64,000 nucleotides of DNA, from contig NZ_JBBNAC010000001.1 in NCBI RefSeq assembly GCF_037996825.1, positions 372,001 to 436,000 of the forward strand. The letters run 5' to 3'. Below are positions 1-8,209 of the stretch, in pieces. Position numbers and translations under genes: made by a program. The DNA comes from Bdellovibrio sp. BCCA (GTDB lineage: Bacteria; Bdellovibrionota; Bdellovibrionia; Bdellovibrionales; Bdellovibrionaceae). Position 1 is the stretch's first letter, and the number at the start of each line of letters is the position of its first letter. Below the pieces are notes generated by a model that was given only the letters and a program-made list of their open reading frames with translations, ran no database searches and was not told where the DNA came from.

Positions 1-39
1 TCCTGTTAACTTCAATGGAAAACTATGAGACCATGAATC

Positions 40-699
40 ATGCGTGAAACAGTGCTAACAAACAGAGAAGTCTATATGGGTTCTCTTCTTCTTGAAGAGA
101 ATGAATGCAAACAGCAATCGCGAAAATTCGCGGAAGAGTTGGGCTTGGCCCGCATTAGTATTTCTCCGGCAGAGGCGCAACTGATCAAAACTCTGGTGCG
201 TTTGCATGGTGCAAAGAAGTTTGTGGAGATCGGAACGCTCACAGGCTTATCTGCGCAGTACCTTTTTGAAGCCCTTCCCGAAGGGGGCGAGCTTTGGACC
301 TTGGAAAAAGAGCCGAAGCACGGCGATATGGCTTCGCAAGTATTTAATAAACTAGATCAGACGAAAAAGAAAATTCATTTGGTTTTAGGTGATGCCCGTG
401 AAGAGCTGACAAAGCTTTCTACGCAAGGGCCCTTTGATGGTGTTTTCATTGATGGCAACAAGGCTGCTTATTTTGATTATTTGTCCTGGGCTGAAAGCAA
501 TTTGCGCCCGGGCGGTTTGATTCTGGCCGATAATATTTTCTTAAGCGGTTCTGTTTGGGGAGATACGGCCCTGCAGCGTTTTTCAGAAAAACAAATAAAG
601 ATCATGCAAGAATTCAACGAACGTCTTTCAGATCCGGCGCTTTTTGAAGCGGCCATCGTACCAAGTTATGAAGGACTTTTTGTCGCGATCAAAAAATAA
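40..699 (+). CDS. O-methyltransferase, SAM-dependent (Methyltransf_3 / CCoAOMT-like)
   Basis: A 219-residue class I methyltransferase of the catechol/caffeoyl-CoA O-methyltransferase type, expected to move a methyl group from SAM to a small hydroxylated acceptor in the cytoplasm. The SAM-binding loop VEIGTLTGLSA lies near residues 61-71. The metal/acceptor segment FIDGNKAAYFDYL is near residue 136 and LRPGGLILADNIF near 155, both in family order. Length is normal for the family. No clear Shine-Dalgarno precedes this ATG, and an ATG 12 codons later is possible. It converges directly on the next gene with no spacer. The family is clear; the substrate cannot be told from sequence. Confidence 0.85.
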   Translation: MRETVLTNREVYMGSLLLEENECKQQSRKFAEELGLARISISPAEAQLIKTLVRLHGAKKFVEIGTLTGLSAQYLFEALPEGGELWTLEKEPKHGDMASQVFNKLDQTKKKIHLVLGDAREELTKLSTQGPFDGVFIDGNKAAYFDYLSWAESNLRPGGLILADNIFLSGSVWGDTALQRFSEKQIKIMQEFNERLSDPALFEAAIVPSYEGLFVAIKK

Positions 700-1578
700 T
701 TAATCTTTGAATGGATCGTACCACAGTTCTTTTTCTTTGAATGGGACGGTCGCAGGCAGATACGGATTTTCTAATTTAATAAGCTGGCGTTTTTTCAATT
801 TTAGTTTTGCAAGATTTGCGGCGTAGTAGTTGTCGAAAATTTTCTGGTATTCACCGTTTTTTAGAAGAATTCGAAATCCTTCTTCCACGCGACGAGCCGT
901 GACTTTACCCTCCGCAGAATTTTGAAACCAGAAATATGTCGGCAGCGGATAATAAATTAAAAATTTTTTTTCAATGGTAAGATGCGGATACAGTTTTTGA
1001 AATGTCTCGAGTTCTTTGTGGACTTCTGAGATACCACGAGGGAAGGCCAGATAGCGGCCGGTACTAAGATGTTTGAAAAGATCGTCATAGTAAATTTCCG
1101 TAAGAACTTTAAAACCGGCTTTTTCAAGAATCTTGATGTCGCCCCAGCCTTGTCCCTGTCCAAGGGGAACCTGTTTTAAATCTTCCAGTGAATTCCATTT
1201 ATCAAAATGTTTTTGAAAAGAGTCTTTGATAAGAAAAACCCGATATCCCAAAAGGTTTCGATCGATAGGAATGCGGACGGGAATCAGAATTTTTTCCATC
1301 TGCTGATCTGTTTCGCGGATCATGACAGTTAGCGACGCATGTTTCTTTTGAATTTCCGAAATCTGCCGGTCTTCGGTCATAAAGACAGAGGCATGCATCT
1401 CGTAGGGGCCGTATTTTGCAGATGTTGTTTCAAGAATTTCGCGTAACACTTTCCAATGAAAGTCGTAGCGGGAGTCAGAACTGGACTCTGGTGCATGATA
1501 AATAAACTTCATGGTTGCCCATGTAGAAGAGCAAAAAAACACAAACAGGACACTCAAAGACGCCGCAAAAAACTTCAT
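700..1578 (-). CDS. Periplasmic solute-binding-like protein (SBP_bac_3-like)
   Basis: A 292-residue protein with a signal peptide (hydrophobic run to about residue 20, SSTWA cleavage region). The rest resembles the extracellular solute-binding family 3 fold in a divergent form: a GQGWGDIKIL segment near residue 143, a stretch like the hinge around FKVLTEIYYDDLF, and a C-terminal helix with RRVEEGFRILLKNGEYQKIFD that is typical of these proteins. No transporter genes lie nearby, so it may be an orphan sensor or binding protein rather than an importer subunit. The ligand is unknown. A second protein of this general type is encoded at 29014-29760. Confidence 0.65.
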   Translation of the reverse strand: MKFFAASLSVLFVFFCSSTWATMKFIYHAPESSSDSRYDFHWKVLREILETTSAKYGPYEMHASVFMTEDRQISEIQKKHASLTVMIRETDQQMEKILIPVRIPIDRNLLGYRVFLIKDSFQKHFDKWNSLEDLKQVPLGQGQGWGDIKILEKAGFKVLTEIYYDDLFKHLSTGRYLAFPRGISEVHKELETFQKLYPHLTIEKKFLIYYPLPTYFWFQNSAEGKVTARRVEEGFRILLKNGEYQKIFDNYYAANLAKLKLKKRQLIKLENPYLPATVPFKEKELWYDPFKD

Positions 1579-1646
1579 GGTTTTATTTTACAGGATGATC
1601 ATAAAAATGCCAGCTATCTGTCTAAAAGAAAATAGAAGTGTAATGC

Positions 1647-2444
1647 TCAATCTTTTTTATAAGCTTCAATTTTCATTTCAATGGAATAGTCTTTGGAAGC
1701 TTCTTTCAAAGGAGCCAATTGCCATATCCATTCTTTGAGCTTTGTGAAGCCTTCGAAAGAAACAGGATACTCACCCGTATAGATGACTTCGCCTTTGGTG
1801 TCGCGGTAAATCACTTTTCGGTCTGCATAGACCAGCTTGCGTCCTTTGCAGTTTTTTAAGTTTTTAAGGTGCAATTCCGCAAAGGCAGTGCAGATCTGAT
1901 CCTTTTCTTCCAAAGACAAAGATCTTTTGATTTTTCTTTCCACGGCTTCTATTGGAAGCAAAGCCAATTGTGAAAGAAGATTGCCTGAAATCACCAAATC
2001 CGCTTCGAAATAAAATAAATTTTGATCTTGAAGCTGTTGAAGAAGCTGGTGCAGTTCTTCAAGATTATTGATCTTGTCCAATTTTTCCAAACTTTTGGAA
2101 AGATCCTCGGTCACAAGTTTGAGATGGGAATTGCGTTTGGCTAAACGGTGATGTTTCAAAGGATGAACGACATCCACCAAAGTGATGTCTTCAAAATGCT
2201 CCGATAACAGGTGTAAGGGGATTTCGTGCAAGTGGGCACTTCCCAAAACCACCACTGATTTTTTTCGTGGAAGATCCTGAACAGTTTCTAAAAAAAGGTC
2301 CTGACAGTTTTTCAGATGCGGAAGCCAGGCTTTTTTACATCTTTCAAAGCGGTGCTGAAGTGCGATGGACGAATAAAGAAATCCATATTTCTTTGCCAGC
2401 GGAGTTGTCGGAGTAAGTAAAAAAACGAGCGCTTCACGAATCAT
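1647..2444 (-). CDS. Conserved hypothetical protein, possible Rossmann-fold (methyltransferase-like)
   Basis: A 265-residue cytoplasmic protein I do not recognise by name. VVVLGSAHLHEIPLHLL (about residues 65-81), followed by a strand ending in LVDVVHPL, looks like the first two beta-alpha units of a Rossmann-like methyltransferase core. The usual glycine-rich SAM loop is weak. The C-terminal part has beta-rich segments (KLVYADRKVIYRDTKG, VIYTGEYPVSFEG). There is no signal peptide. It lies 39 bp downstream of dnaE2 on the same strand, so it may be read through from the mutagenesis cassette, but nothing ties it to DNA repair. Confidence 0.6.
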   Translation of the reverse strand: MIREALVFLLTPTTPLAKKYGFLYSSIALQHRFERCKKAWLPHLKNCQDLFLETVQDLPRKKSVVVLGSAHLHEIPLHLLSEHFEDITLVDVVHPLKHHRLAKRNSHLKLVTEDLSKSLEKLDKINNLEELHQLLQQLQDQNLFYFEADLVISGNLLSQLALLPIEAVERKIKRSLSLEEKDQICTAFAELHLKNLKNCKGRKLVYADRKVIYRDTKGEVIYTGEYPVSFEGFTKLKEWIWQLAPLKEASKDYSIEMKIEAYKKD

Positions 2445-2483
2445 TTCTTAGAAAATTAGCAAAAAAAGCTTTGGCCGTCACTT

Positions 2484-5400
2484 TTAAATCAAGGGCAGAA
2501 CGCGGGCGGCGCGAATATTGATCAACTCTCCTACTTTTTCCACCTGACCTTGAATTTCCAGTAAAGACTTTCCATAAATCGCCAAACGGTCTTTTTGATA
2601 GACGTCAGGATGAATGACAATATTCATAAATCCAAACTCATCTTCCAAAGTAATAAAACACATTCCCTTGGCTGTCGGCGGTCTTTGAGTCACAGAAACC
2701 AGACCTGCCAAGCGCACCTTGGTTTTGTTTTTCATGCGCGGTAAATCGCCGGAATTAAAAAACGGCACATAGCGCTTGGAAATAAACTCCTGACTTTTGT
2801 TTTTTAAATAAGAACGCAGAACTGAAAGCGGATGGGAGTCCACGGAAAAACCTTTGCTATCGTATTCCCGACGTAAACGGTCCCAATTGGATTCAAAAGG
2901 CAAAAGGTCTGAGTCATTGTCTTCTTCATTTTCTAAATCAAACTGTTCTTTAGGATGTCCCCAAAGAAAACTCTCTTGATCCAGACTTAAACTTTCTAAC
3001 TCCCAGATCAGTTCACGCACATTGGTGTTAAAACAATCAAAAGCTCCTGAAGCCGCTATTTTAATCAAAGCACTGCGCGGAAGCTCTGTGCGTTGAATGA
3101 AGTCAGCGACATTCAGAAAAGACCCGTGATTCTGGCGTGATTCTTCAATTCGACGGATCAAGGCTTCGGGAATTCCATACAAAGAACGAAGTCCCACACG
3201 CAGAGCATGTTCCTTGTTGCCTTTATCTTCTAAAGTGTAATCGTATTGCGAGTTTTGAATACATAAAGGACGAACTTCCACACCATGGCGCTGAGCTTCG
3301 GCAACCAGCGTGCGAGGAGCATAAAACCCCATCGGCTGACTGTTTAAAAGCCCGCAGGCAAAAACATCGGGATGTTTATTTTTAATGTAACAGCTTGCAT
3401 AGGTCAAAAGCGCGAAACTCGCGGCATGGCTTTCAGGGAATCCGTAATTTGCAAAACCTTCGATGGTTTTATAAATCTGTTCACCGTATTCATAAGTAAT
3501 GCCGTGTCTGGCAAAGCCATCCAAAATGCGTTTTTTAATTCCATCCATGGTGGATTGCTTTCTCCACGCTGAAGACATAATTCGACGAAGCTCATCAGCT
3601 TCACCCGGTGAAAAATCAGCCGCCGCAATCACCATCTTCATGACTTGCTCTTGGAAAATAGGAACGCCATGGGTTTTTTCCAAGATAGGTCTTAAGAGTT
3701 CATGCGCATAGGTGACTTTTTCTAAACCTTGGCGACGGCGCAAGTAAGGATGAACCATGCCCCCTTGTAAAGGACCAGGACGAACAAGCGCGACCTCAAC
3801 AACAAGATCATAAAAGTTTTTGGGTTTCATTCGTGGCAGTGTTTGCATCTGCGCGCGTGATTCGATTTGGAAAACACCCACGGTGTCTGCTTTGCCGATC
3901 ATCTCATAAGTCGATTCATCTTCAGGGGGCAGTGTTGCAAGGTTAAAGTTCAATCCTTTATGCTCCCGCAAAAGATCAAAACACTTACGCAAACATGTCA
4001 GCATTCCCAGACTTAAGACGTCAATCTTCATCAGTTTTAATAAAGCCACATCGTCTTTATTCCACTGAATCACATAGCGGCCATTCATCGTCGCTTTTTC
4101 AACCGGCACCATTTCGGTGATCGGATCCTGCGTGATTAAAAAACCGCCTGTGTGAATTCCTAAGTGACGGGGAAAGCCGCGCAGTTGATGAGCTAAATGC
4201 AAAAACATTTTCCATTGATCGTGAGGCAGACCAAAGCGATCCGCAGAGTCTGGCTCCAGCAAACGGCTGAAGCCATCGCGGCCCATGAATTTAATCATCT
4301 CGTTGATTTTCGCAAGAGGAATGCCAAAAACTTTCGCTGTCTCGCGAATTGCCATGCGTGAACGATAACGAACTACGGTGCACACCATGGCGGCATGACG
4401 TTCGTTGTACTTTTCGTAAATATGCTGAATGACTTCTTCACGACGATTGTGTTCAAAGTCGATATCAATATCCGGTGGCTCACGGCGCTCACGCGAAATA
4501 AATCTTTCAAAAAGCAAATCCACTTTTGTGGGATCAACAGACGTTAAGCCAATACAATAACAGACGACCGAATTCGCAGCAGAGCCACGTCCTTGATACA
4601 AAATATTTTTACTCGCGGCAAAATCGCAGATCTCTTTGAGAGTCAGAAAATAATCTTCGTACTCAAGCTCTTTAATAAGTTCGAGTTCATAATCGATCAT
4701 TTTTCTGATTTTATCGGGAACACCCTCGGGGTAGCGCCATTTAGCACCTTGCCAAGCTAAATCCCTCAAATGCTCACTGGGTGTGAGTCCCGCGGGAAGA
4801 TTCGAATTGGGATAGCGGTAACGAATTTCATCTAACGAAAACGTCACACGTGCGGCGATCTCCACAGTTTTTTCCACAAGGTCCAAACGGTCTTGCCATA
4901 AGAAAGAAAGATCTTCGAGACTCTTCAAACAACGTTCCGCATTTTGAATTAGTTTATTCTTAGCTTCTTGCAATGTTGTGTGATGCAAAATGCAAGTTAA
5001 CACATCAAAGAGTTCTTTTCTTTCTGGCACGTGCATAAAAGGGCGTTGCGTGACAAAAAGGCGTGCTTGATATTTTTCTTCCAACTCAAAAGCATGTTTG
5101 CAGAATTCGTGAGACTCCCACGTCAGATCGCGCCACACCGGCAAATACAGTCGATCATTAAAAATCTTTTCTAAGCGTTCATAGCGTTTATCAGTCCAGG
5201 GTGGAAGTGCCAGACACAACAATCCTTGATTGTATTTTTCTATTTGTTCCAGACTGAGTTTTGAAAAACCTTTGGCCGCTTGTCTTTTTCCCAATGTCAA
5301 AAGCTCGCACAGATGTGAGTAGCCTTGTTTATTGATTGGGATCAAAGTGACGGTGGTTTCATCCGTTAAAGTCAGTTCAGAACCAATGAGATATTTAAAA

Positions 5401-5696
5401 CCTTCTTTGGCTTTCATCGAAGCCGTAAAAAGAGACGGCGACTGCATCGTTTGAAATCCGCGGGCCACTCCATAAAGACCATTGAGATCACAAATGCCTA
5501 ACCCGTCATAACCATGCTCAATGGCCGTTTGCACCATTTCTTCAGGGGAGGAAGCCCCTTGCAGAAAAGAAAAATTACTTCGCCCCATCAACTCCACAAA
5601 GCATTGGGCCTTTTTAATGGGGAGTGTTGCTTTCGAAGAATTCTGAGGAAGAGAAGGAAGTTTTATCTTGTGATTTCCACTAATCAAAATAGCCAT
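2484..5696 (-). CDS. dnaE2: Error-prone DNA polymerase III alpha subunit DnaE2
   Basis: A 1070-residue C-family polymerase of the DnaE2 (ImuC) type, the catalytic enzyme of the ImuA-ImuB-DnaE2 translesion mutasome. In order: an N-terminal PHP-like domain (from about residue 32), the palm with GRGSAANSVV (about 369) and PDIDIDFE (about 407) carrying the acidic catalytic residues, FQIESRAQM (about 609), and a C-terminal OB-fold (about 985-1035). Length matches DnaE2. The PHP domain is degenerate: the HxH expected in the ELHxHS motif reads ELMGRS, and the TDHDG motif reads CDLNG, so its metal site should be lost. It overlaps the end of imuB by 17 bp, which implies coupled translation. It is expected to be SOS-induced through the box upstream of imuA. 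Confidence 0.95.
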   Translation of the reverse strand: MAILISGNHKIKLPSLPQNSSKATLPIKKAQCFVELMGRSNFSFLQGASSPEEMVQTAIEHGYDGLGICDLNGLYGVARGFQTMQSPSLFTASMKAKEGFKYLIGSELTLTDETTVTLIPINKQGYSHLCELLTLGKRQAAKGFSKLSLEQIEKYNQGLLCLALPPWTDKRYERLEKIFNDRLYLPVWRDLTWESHEFCKHAFELEEKYQARLFVTQRPFMHVPERKELFDVLTCILHHTTLQEAKNKLIQNAERCLKSLEDLSFLWQDRLDLVEKTVEIAARVTFSLDEIRYRYPNSNLPAGLTPSEHLRDLAWQGAKWRYPEGVPDKIRKMIDYELELIKELEYEDYFLTLKEICDFAASKNILYQGRGSAANSVVCYCIGLTSVDPTKVDLLFERFISRERREPPDIDIDFEHNRREEVIQHIYEKYNERHAAMVCTVVRYRSRMAIRETAKVFGIPLAKINEMIKFMGRDGFSRLLEPDSADRFGLPHDQWKMFLHLAHQLRGFPRHLGIHTGGFLITQDPITEMVPVEKATMNGRYVIQWNKDDVALLKLMKIDVLSLGMLTCLRKCFDLLREHKGLNFNLATLPPEDESTYEMIGKADTVGVFQIESRAQMQTLPRMKPKNFYDLVVEVALVRPGPLQGGMVHPYLRRRQGLEKVTYAHELLRPILEKTHGVPIFQEQVMKMVIAAADFSPGEADELRRIMSSAWRKQSTMDGIKKRILDGFARHGITYEYGEQIYKTIEGFANYGFPESHAASFALLTYASCYIKNKHPDVFACGLLNSQPMGFYAPRTLVAEAQRHGVEVRPLCIQNSQYDYTLEDKGNKEHALRVGLRSLYGIPEALIRRIEESRQNHGSFLNVADFIQRTELPRSALIKIAASGAFDCFNTNVRELIWELESLSLDQESFLWGHPKEQFDLENEEDNDSDLLPFESNWDRLRREYDSKGFSVDSHPLSVLRSYLKNKSQEFISKRYVPFFNSGDLPRMKNKTKVRLAGLVSVTQRPPTAKGMCFITLEDEFGFMNIVIHPDVYQKDRLAIYGKSLLEIQGQVEKVGELINIRAARVLPLI

Positions 5697-7002
5697 GTAA
5701 GTACACCTGTGAATTTATGCGATCTTTGAAAACCCACAGAAGCTGACCATGTTGAGAGAGCGCAAAGAAGTAATCTCGATGTTTTAATTCTTGAACAGAA
5801 ATTTGCCACCACGAGGATTCAATTCTCTCGCTGGGAAGTGTCGACACAAAACGCAGTTTCTGAACTTCAAAAGCATTTAAAGGTTGCGGTTTTTCTAATA
5901 ACAACGAAGGACGGGGACTTGCAGAAAGCCCTTTGGCGTAAACCGATTTAATTTGCAAAGCCTCATCTTGGCGCTCGACCAAGTCGTGAGCTCTAAAATC
6001 TTCCGGCCAATCTGTCACCAGACTGAAACTCTGTTCAGGAAAATGACTGGCTTCCATTTGCAGGAAACCCATTTCACACTGCGATTGCTTGGCAAAACTG
6101 ATCAAACGGCGCCAGCGATCTTCGGTGTTGTCGCGTGGTTCAAAAAAATCCAGTTGCTGAATTTTTTCAGGAACGTCAAAAAGTGAAACTTCAAACTCCC
6201 TGACCGGATTTTCTAAAACCAGTTGCGAAAGTTTTTTCTCTAGCAGATCTTCAAAAAGTTCCTGATCGCGTGTGGGACTTACGGGTTCAATACTGAAAGA
6301 ATATCTTTTATCCGAATACTCACAGTGCAAAATCACATCGAGTTTTTGAGCGTAACGAGAAAGTCCCGCCAAACGCGCAAACAAAATGTCCAGATGCGGT
6401 TTCAACCGTGCCATCAATAAAGGAACAGCAGCTATGGGATCGTCAAAGTAACCATAGCCCACAAGAGGGTCGCGAGGAACAAGAGGTGAAATGACCTGAG
6501 CGTCTTGAGAGTGCAAACGATTCCAAAGTAAAACACCGAAATCCCCCCATCTTTCACGAAGTGAATTGGAACGAAAATTCAAAACATCTTCCAAACCATG
6601 CACACCCAAAGTGTGAAAGAACGAAATCATATGCTCGATAGGTTTTTTCTGCGGCCAAGGCTGAAGCCCTTCAAGATCTTTGAGAGCATCCAGTCCCAAA
6701 CCACGAAACCCTTCTTGCTCTTTCCCGCGCGGAGCTACATACGATGGACGCCAGCGCGCAAAGACTTGCGCTACCGATGGCGTGTCAGCAATAGCTGCGG
6801 AAGCATCCGAAGAAAACTTCGCCGCGATTTCCAAAGCTTTCGCCAAGCAGCCATTGTCTCCACCGAAAAAGTGCGAGGTCGATTCCATCTCTACAAAAAC
6901 GTAGTGCGGAAAACGAAACTGCACGCGCGGACTTAAAATCAAAAAAGCTTCAGCTGAGGAGCTTTCTTGCGGTGTTTTTAAATTGATGCATAAAGTTCGC
7001 AT
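5680..7002 (-). CDS. imuB: ImuB, Y-family polymerase-like mutasome adaptor
   Basis: A 440-residue ImuB, the non-catalytic Y-family polymerase homologue that links DnaE2 to the beta clamp and ImuA. Landmarks are SPRVQFRFPHYVFVEME with HFFGG near residues 24-48, a helix-hairpin-helix region around residues 130-165, a little-finger-like segment, and the C-terminal ImuB signature with ESSWW near residue 395 and RDYF...LWVFKD...LHGYF at the end. The N-terminus is short: the LD..G.. strand normally found about 75-80 residues in begins near residue 35, so most of the first palm strand and fingers seems missing. Catalytic acids are absent, as in ImuB generally. It overlaps imuA by 53 bp and dnaE2 by 17 bp. 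Confidence 0.88.
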   Translation of the reverse strand: MRTLCINLKTPQESSSAEAFLILSPRVQFRFPHYVFVEMESTSHFFGGDNGCLAKALEIAAKFSSDASAAIADTPSVAQVFARWRPSYVAPRGKEQEGFRGLGLDALKDLEGLQPWPQKKPIEHMISFFHTLGVHGLEDVLNFRSNSLRERWGDFGVLLWNRLHSQDAQVISPLVPRDPLVGYGYFDDPIAAVPLLMARLKPHLDILFARLAGLSRYAQKLDVILHCEYSDKRYSFSIEPVSPTRDQELFEDLLEKKLSQLVLENPVREFEVSLFDVPEKIQQLDFFEPRDNTEDRWRRLISFAKQSQCEMGFLQMEASHFPEQSFSLVTDWPEDFRAHDLVERQDEALQIKSVYAKGLSASPRPSLLLEKPQPLNAFEVQKLRFVSTLPSERIESSWWQISVQELKHRDYFFALSQHGQLLWVFKDRINSQVYLHGYFD

Positions 7003-7606
7003 GGATCATACTCCCGGCAATATTAAATGGTGTCGGACGGTGAAGGGCTCTTTGAATCGTGATAAAGTCGCGTTGAAACAAAACCATGAAACTAAAAAGC
7101 GGGTTGATGAACTTGGTCGGCTTTTGATTGATAAACACCAAAGCCACTTTGTGCAGACGACAAAGACGTTTTAATTTCTGCAATTGATGATTCTTTAAAA
7201 AGATGTCTTTGAGATTGCAGCCAATCACTTCAAAAAGCGAACTTGTGATAAGTTCCTGCAAAAGCCAAAAGAGCTGTTCATTTTCTTTAGGCTCTTTCAC
7301 CACCAGAAGTTTTTTTAAATTCAACTTATGGTGAGACAAGTGCGCCGGGAAAAGTTGCGTGTCGCCATTGATCCACGCGGCCCACTTGTTTTGCGCATGC
7401 ACGTTTTGCACAATGCGCACCCATAAAGAAGTAGCTCCCGTTCCGGGAATTCCTTGAAAGAGACTTAAATCTCCTTGCGGAATTCCTTTCCATAAAAGGA
7501 AATCATCCAGAACGGAAACTCCAGTGGCCAAACCTGCAGGAGGTTGCAAGTGCTCCGCAGACACGAAAGGGATATTTGCTAATTCGGGAAGGGCGAGGGT
7601 GCTCAT
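6950..7606 (-). CDS. imuA: ImuA, RecA-like mutasome protein
   Basis: A 218-residue RecA/SulA-like protein, first gene of the imuA-imuB-dnaE2 operon. The RecA core is visible as TGVSVLDDFL..GIPQGDLSLFQG followed by GIPGTGATSL (about residues 52-61), which aligns with a Walker A loop but has alanine where the lysine should be, so ATP hydrolysis is doubtful. A Walker-B-like strand VALVFINQ lies near residue 155, and the C-terminus is basic (HQFKNTARKLLS). The start has a GGAGA ribosome site six bases upstream. A palindromic TTAC-N3-GTAA box lies 23 bp upstream of the start codon, consistent with LexA control. Its 3' end overlaps imuB by 53 bp. Confidence 0.85.
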   Translation of the reverse strand: MSTLALPELANIPFVSAEHLQPPAGLATGVSVLDDFLLWKGIPQGDLSLFQGIPGTGATSLWVRIVQNVHAQNKWAAWINGDTQLFPAHLSHHKLNLKKLLVVKEPKENEQLFWLLQELITSSLFEVIGCNLKDIFLKNHQLQKLKRLCRLHKVALVFINQKPTKFINPLFSFMVLFQRDFITIQRALHRPTPFNIAGSMIHANFMHQFKNTARKLLS

Positions 7607-7617
7607 AGGCTCTCCAT

Positions 7618-7650
7618 TTACATATAAATTACTATGTAAATTATATGTAA
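7618..7650. promoter_or_regulatory. Probable LexA operator of imuA-imuB-dnaE2
   Basis: TTACTATGTAA at 7629-7639 fits TTAC-N3-GTAA, the LexA-binding motif I recall being reported for B. bacteriovorus. It is nested in a longer inverted repeat with outer arms TTACATATAA (7618-7627) and TTATATGTAA (7641-7650). It ends 12 bp before the imuA start codon and would overlap an AT-rich promoter. Assignment to LexA rests on motif plus gene context. Confidence 0.75.
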
Positions 7651-7764
7651 GTCAAAGAGCCCGTGAGAAATATAGACCAAGGTTTTAGTTCAACAAATTC
7701 ACAAATAAAATCAATAGTTAATCTTACCTAAAAAGAAATTCGTTTGTTTGTTTATTCTTTGCCG

Positions 7765-8184
7765 CTATTCAATTTCTTCTACATACAAAGGAGTAAAATA
7801 CCGGATGTCATAGGCATCGGCCTTTTTAAAAGCACTGATTACTTCCTGTTTTTTCTGATCACTCAACGTCGGAACACAAACCAGAAGATGACCATTTTTA
7901 AGCTCATAATCCGCTTCACTTAAAAAACGCCATTCGGCAGAGTCTGACATCTTGATAAACTTACGCATATATTTTTCGATCACATTGTGGTGATCACCAT
8001 CAATGTCGACGGCTTGAACGCCACTTTCACCTTCAAAGACGTTGAACTCATCATCGTTGAATCCAAGTGATTCCAACTCTGCGATTGCTTTTTCGGCGTC
8101 TTCCTTAGATTGGAAAAACGCCGAGGTGTAATGACTTGGATACGGAAGGAAGTCAGGATGAGGAAGCTGTTCTAAGCTGACCAT
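7765..8184 (-). CDS. Hypothetical cytoplasmic protein, possibly general-stress/YflT-like
   Basis: A 139-residue acidic protein without signal peptide. The start is set at an ATG with GGAGG five bases upstream, six codons inside the longest frame. The N-terminal half (FFQSKEDAEKAIAELESLGF near residues 24-43, then a VFEGESG strand) resembles the ferredoxin-like module of heat-induced/general-stress proteins. The C-terminal half (HLLVCVPTLSDQKKQEVISA) looks like a second alpha-beta unit, so a duplicated fold is possible. I do not recognise a characterised homologue. It is 25 bp downstream of the secreted-protein gene at 8210-9205, so the two may be co-transcribed. Confidence 0.6.
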   Translation of the reverse strand: MVSLEQLPHPDFLPYPSHYTSAFFQSKEDAEKAIAELESLGFNDDEFNVFEGESGVQAVDIDGDHHNVIEKYMRKFIKMSDSAEWRFLSEADYELKNGHLLVCVPTLSDQKKQEVISAFKKADAYDIRYFTPLYVEEIE

Positions 8185-8209
8185 AAGCACCTCCATAATC
8201 AATTTATTC

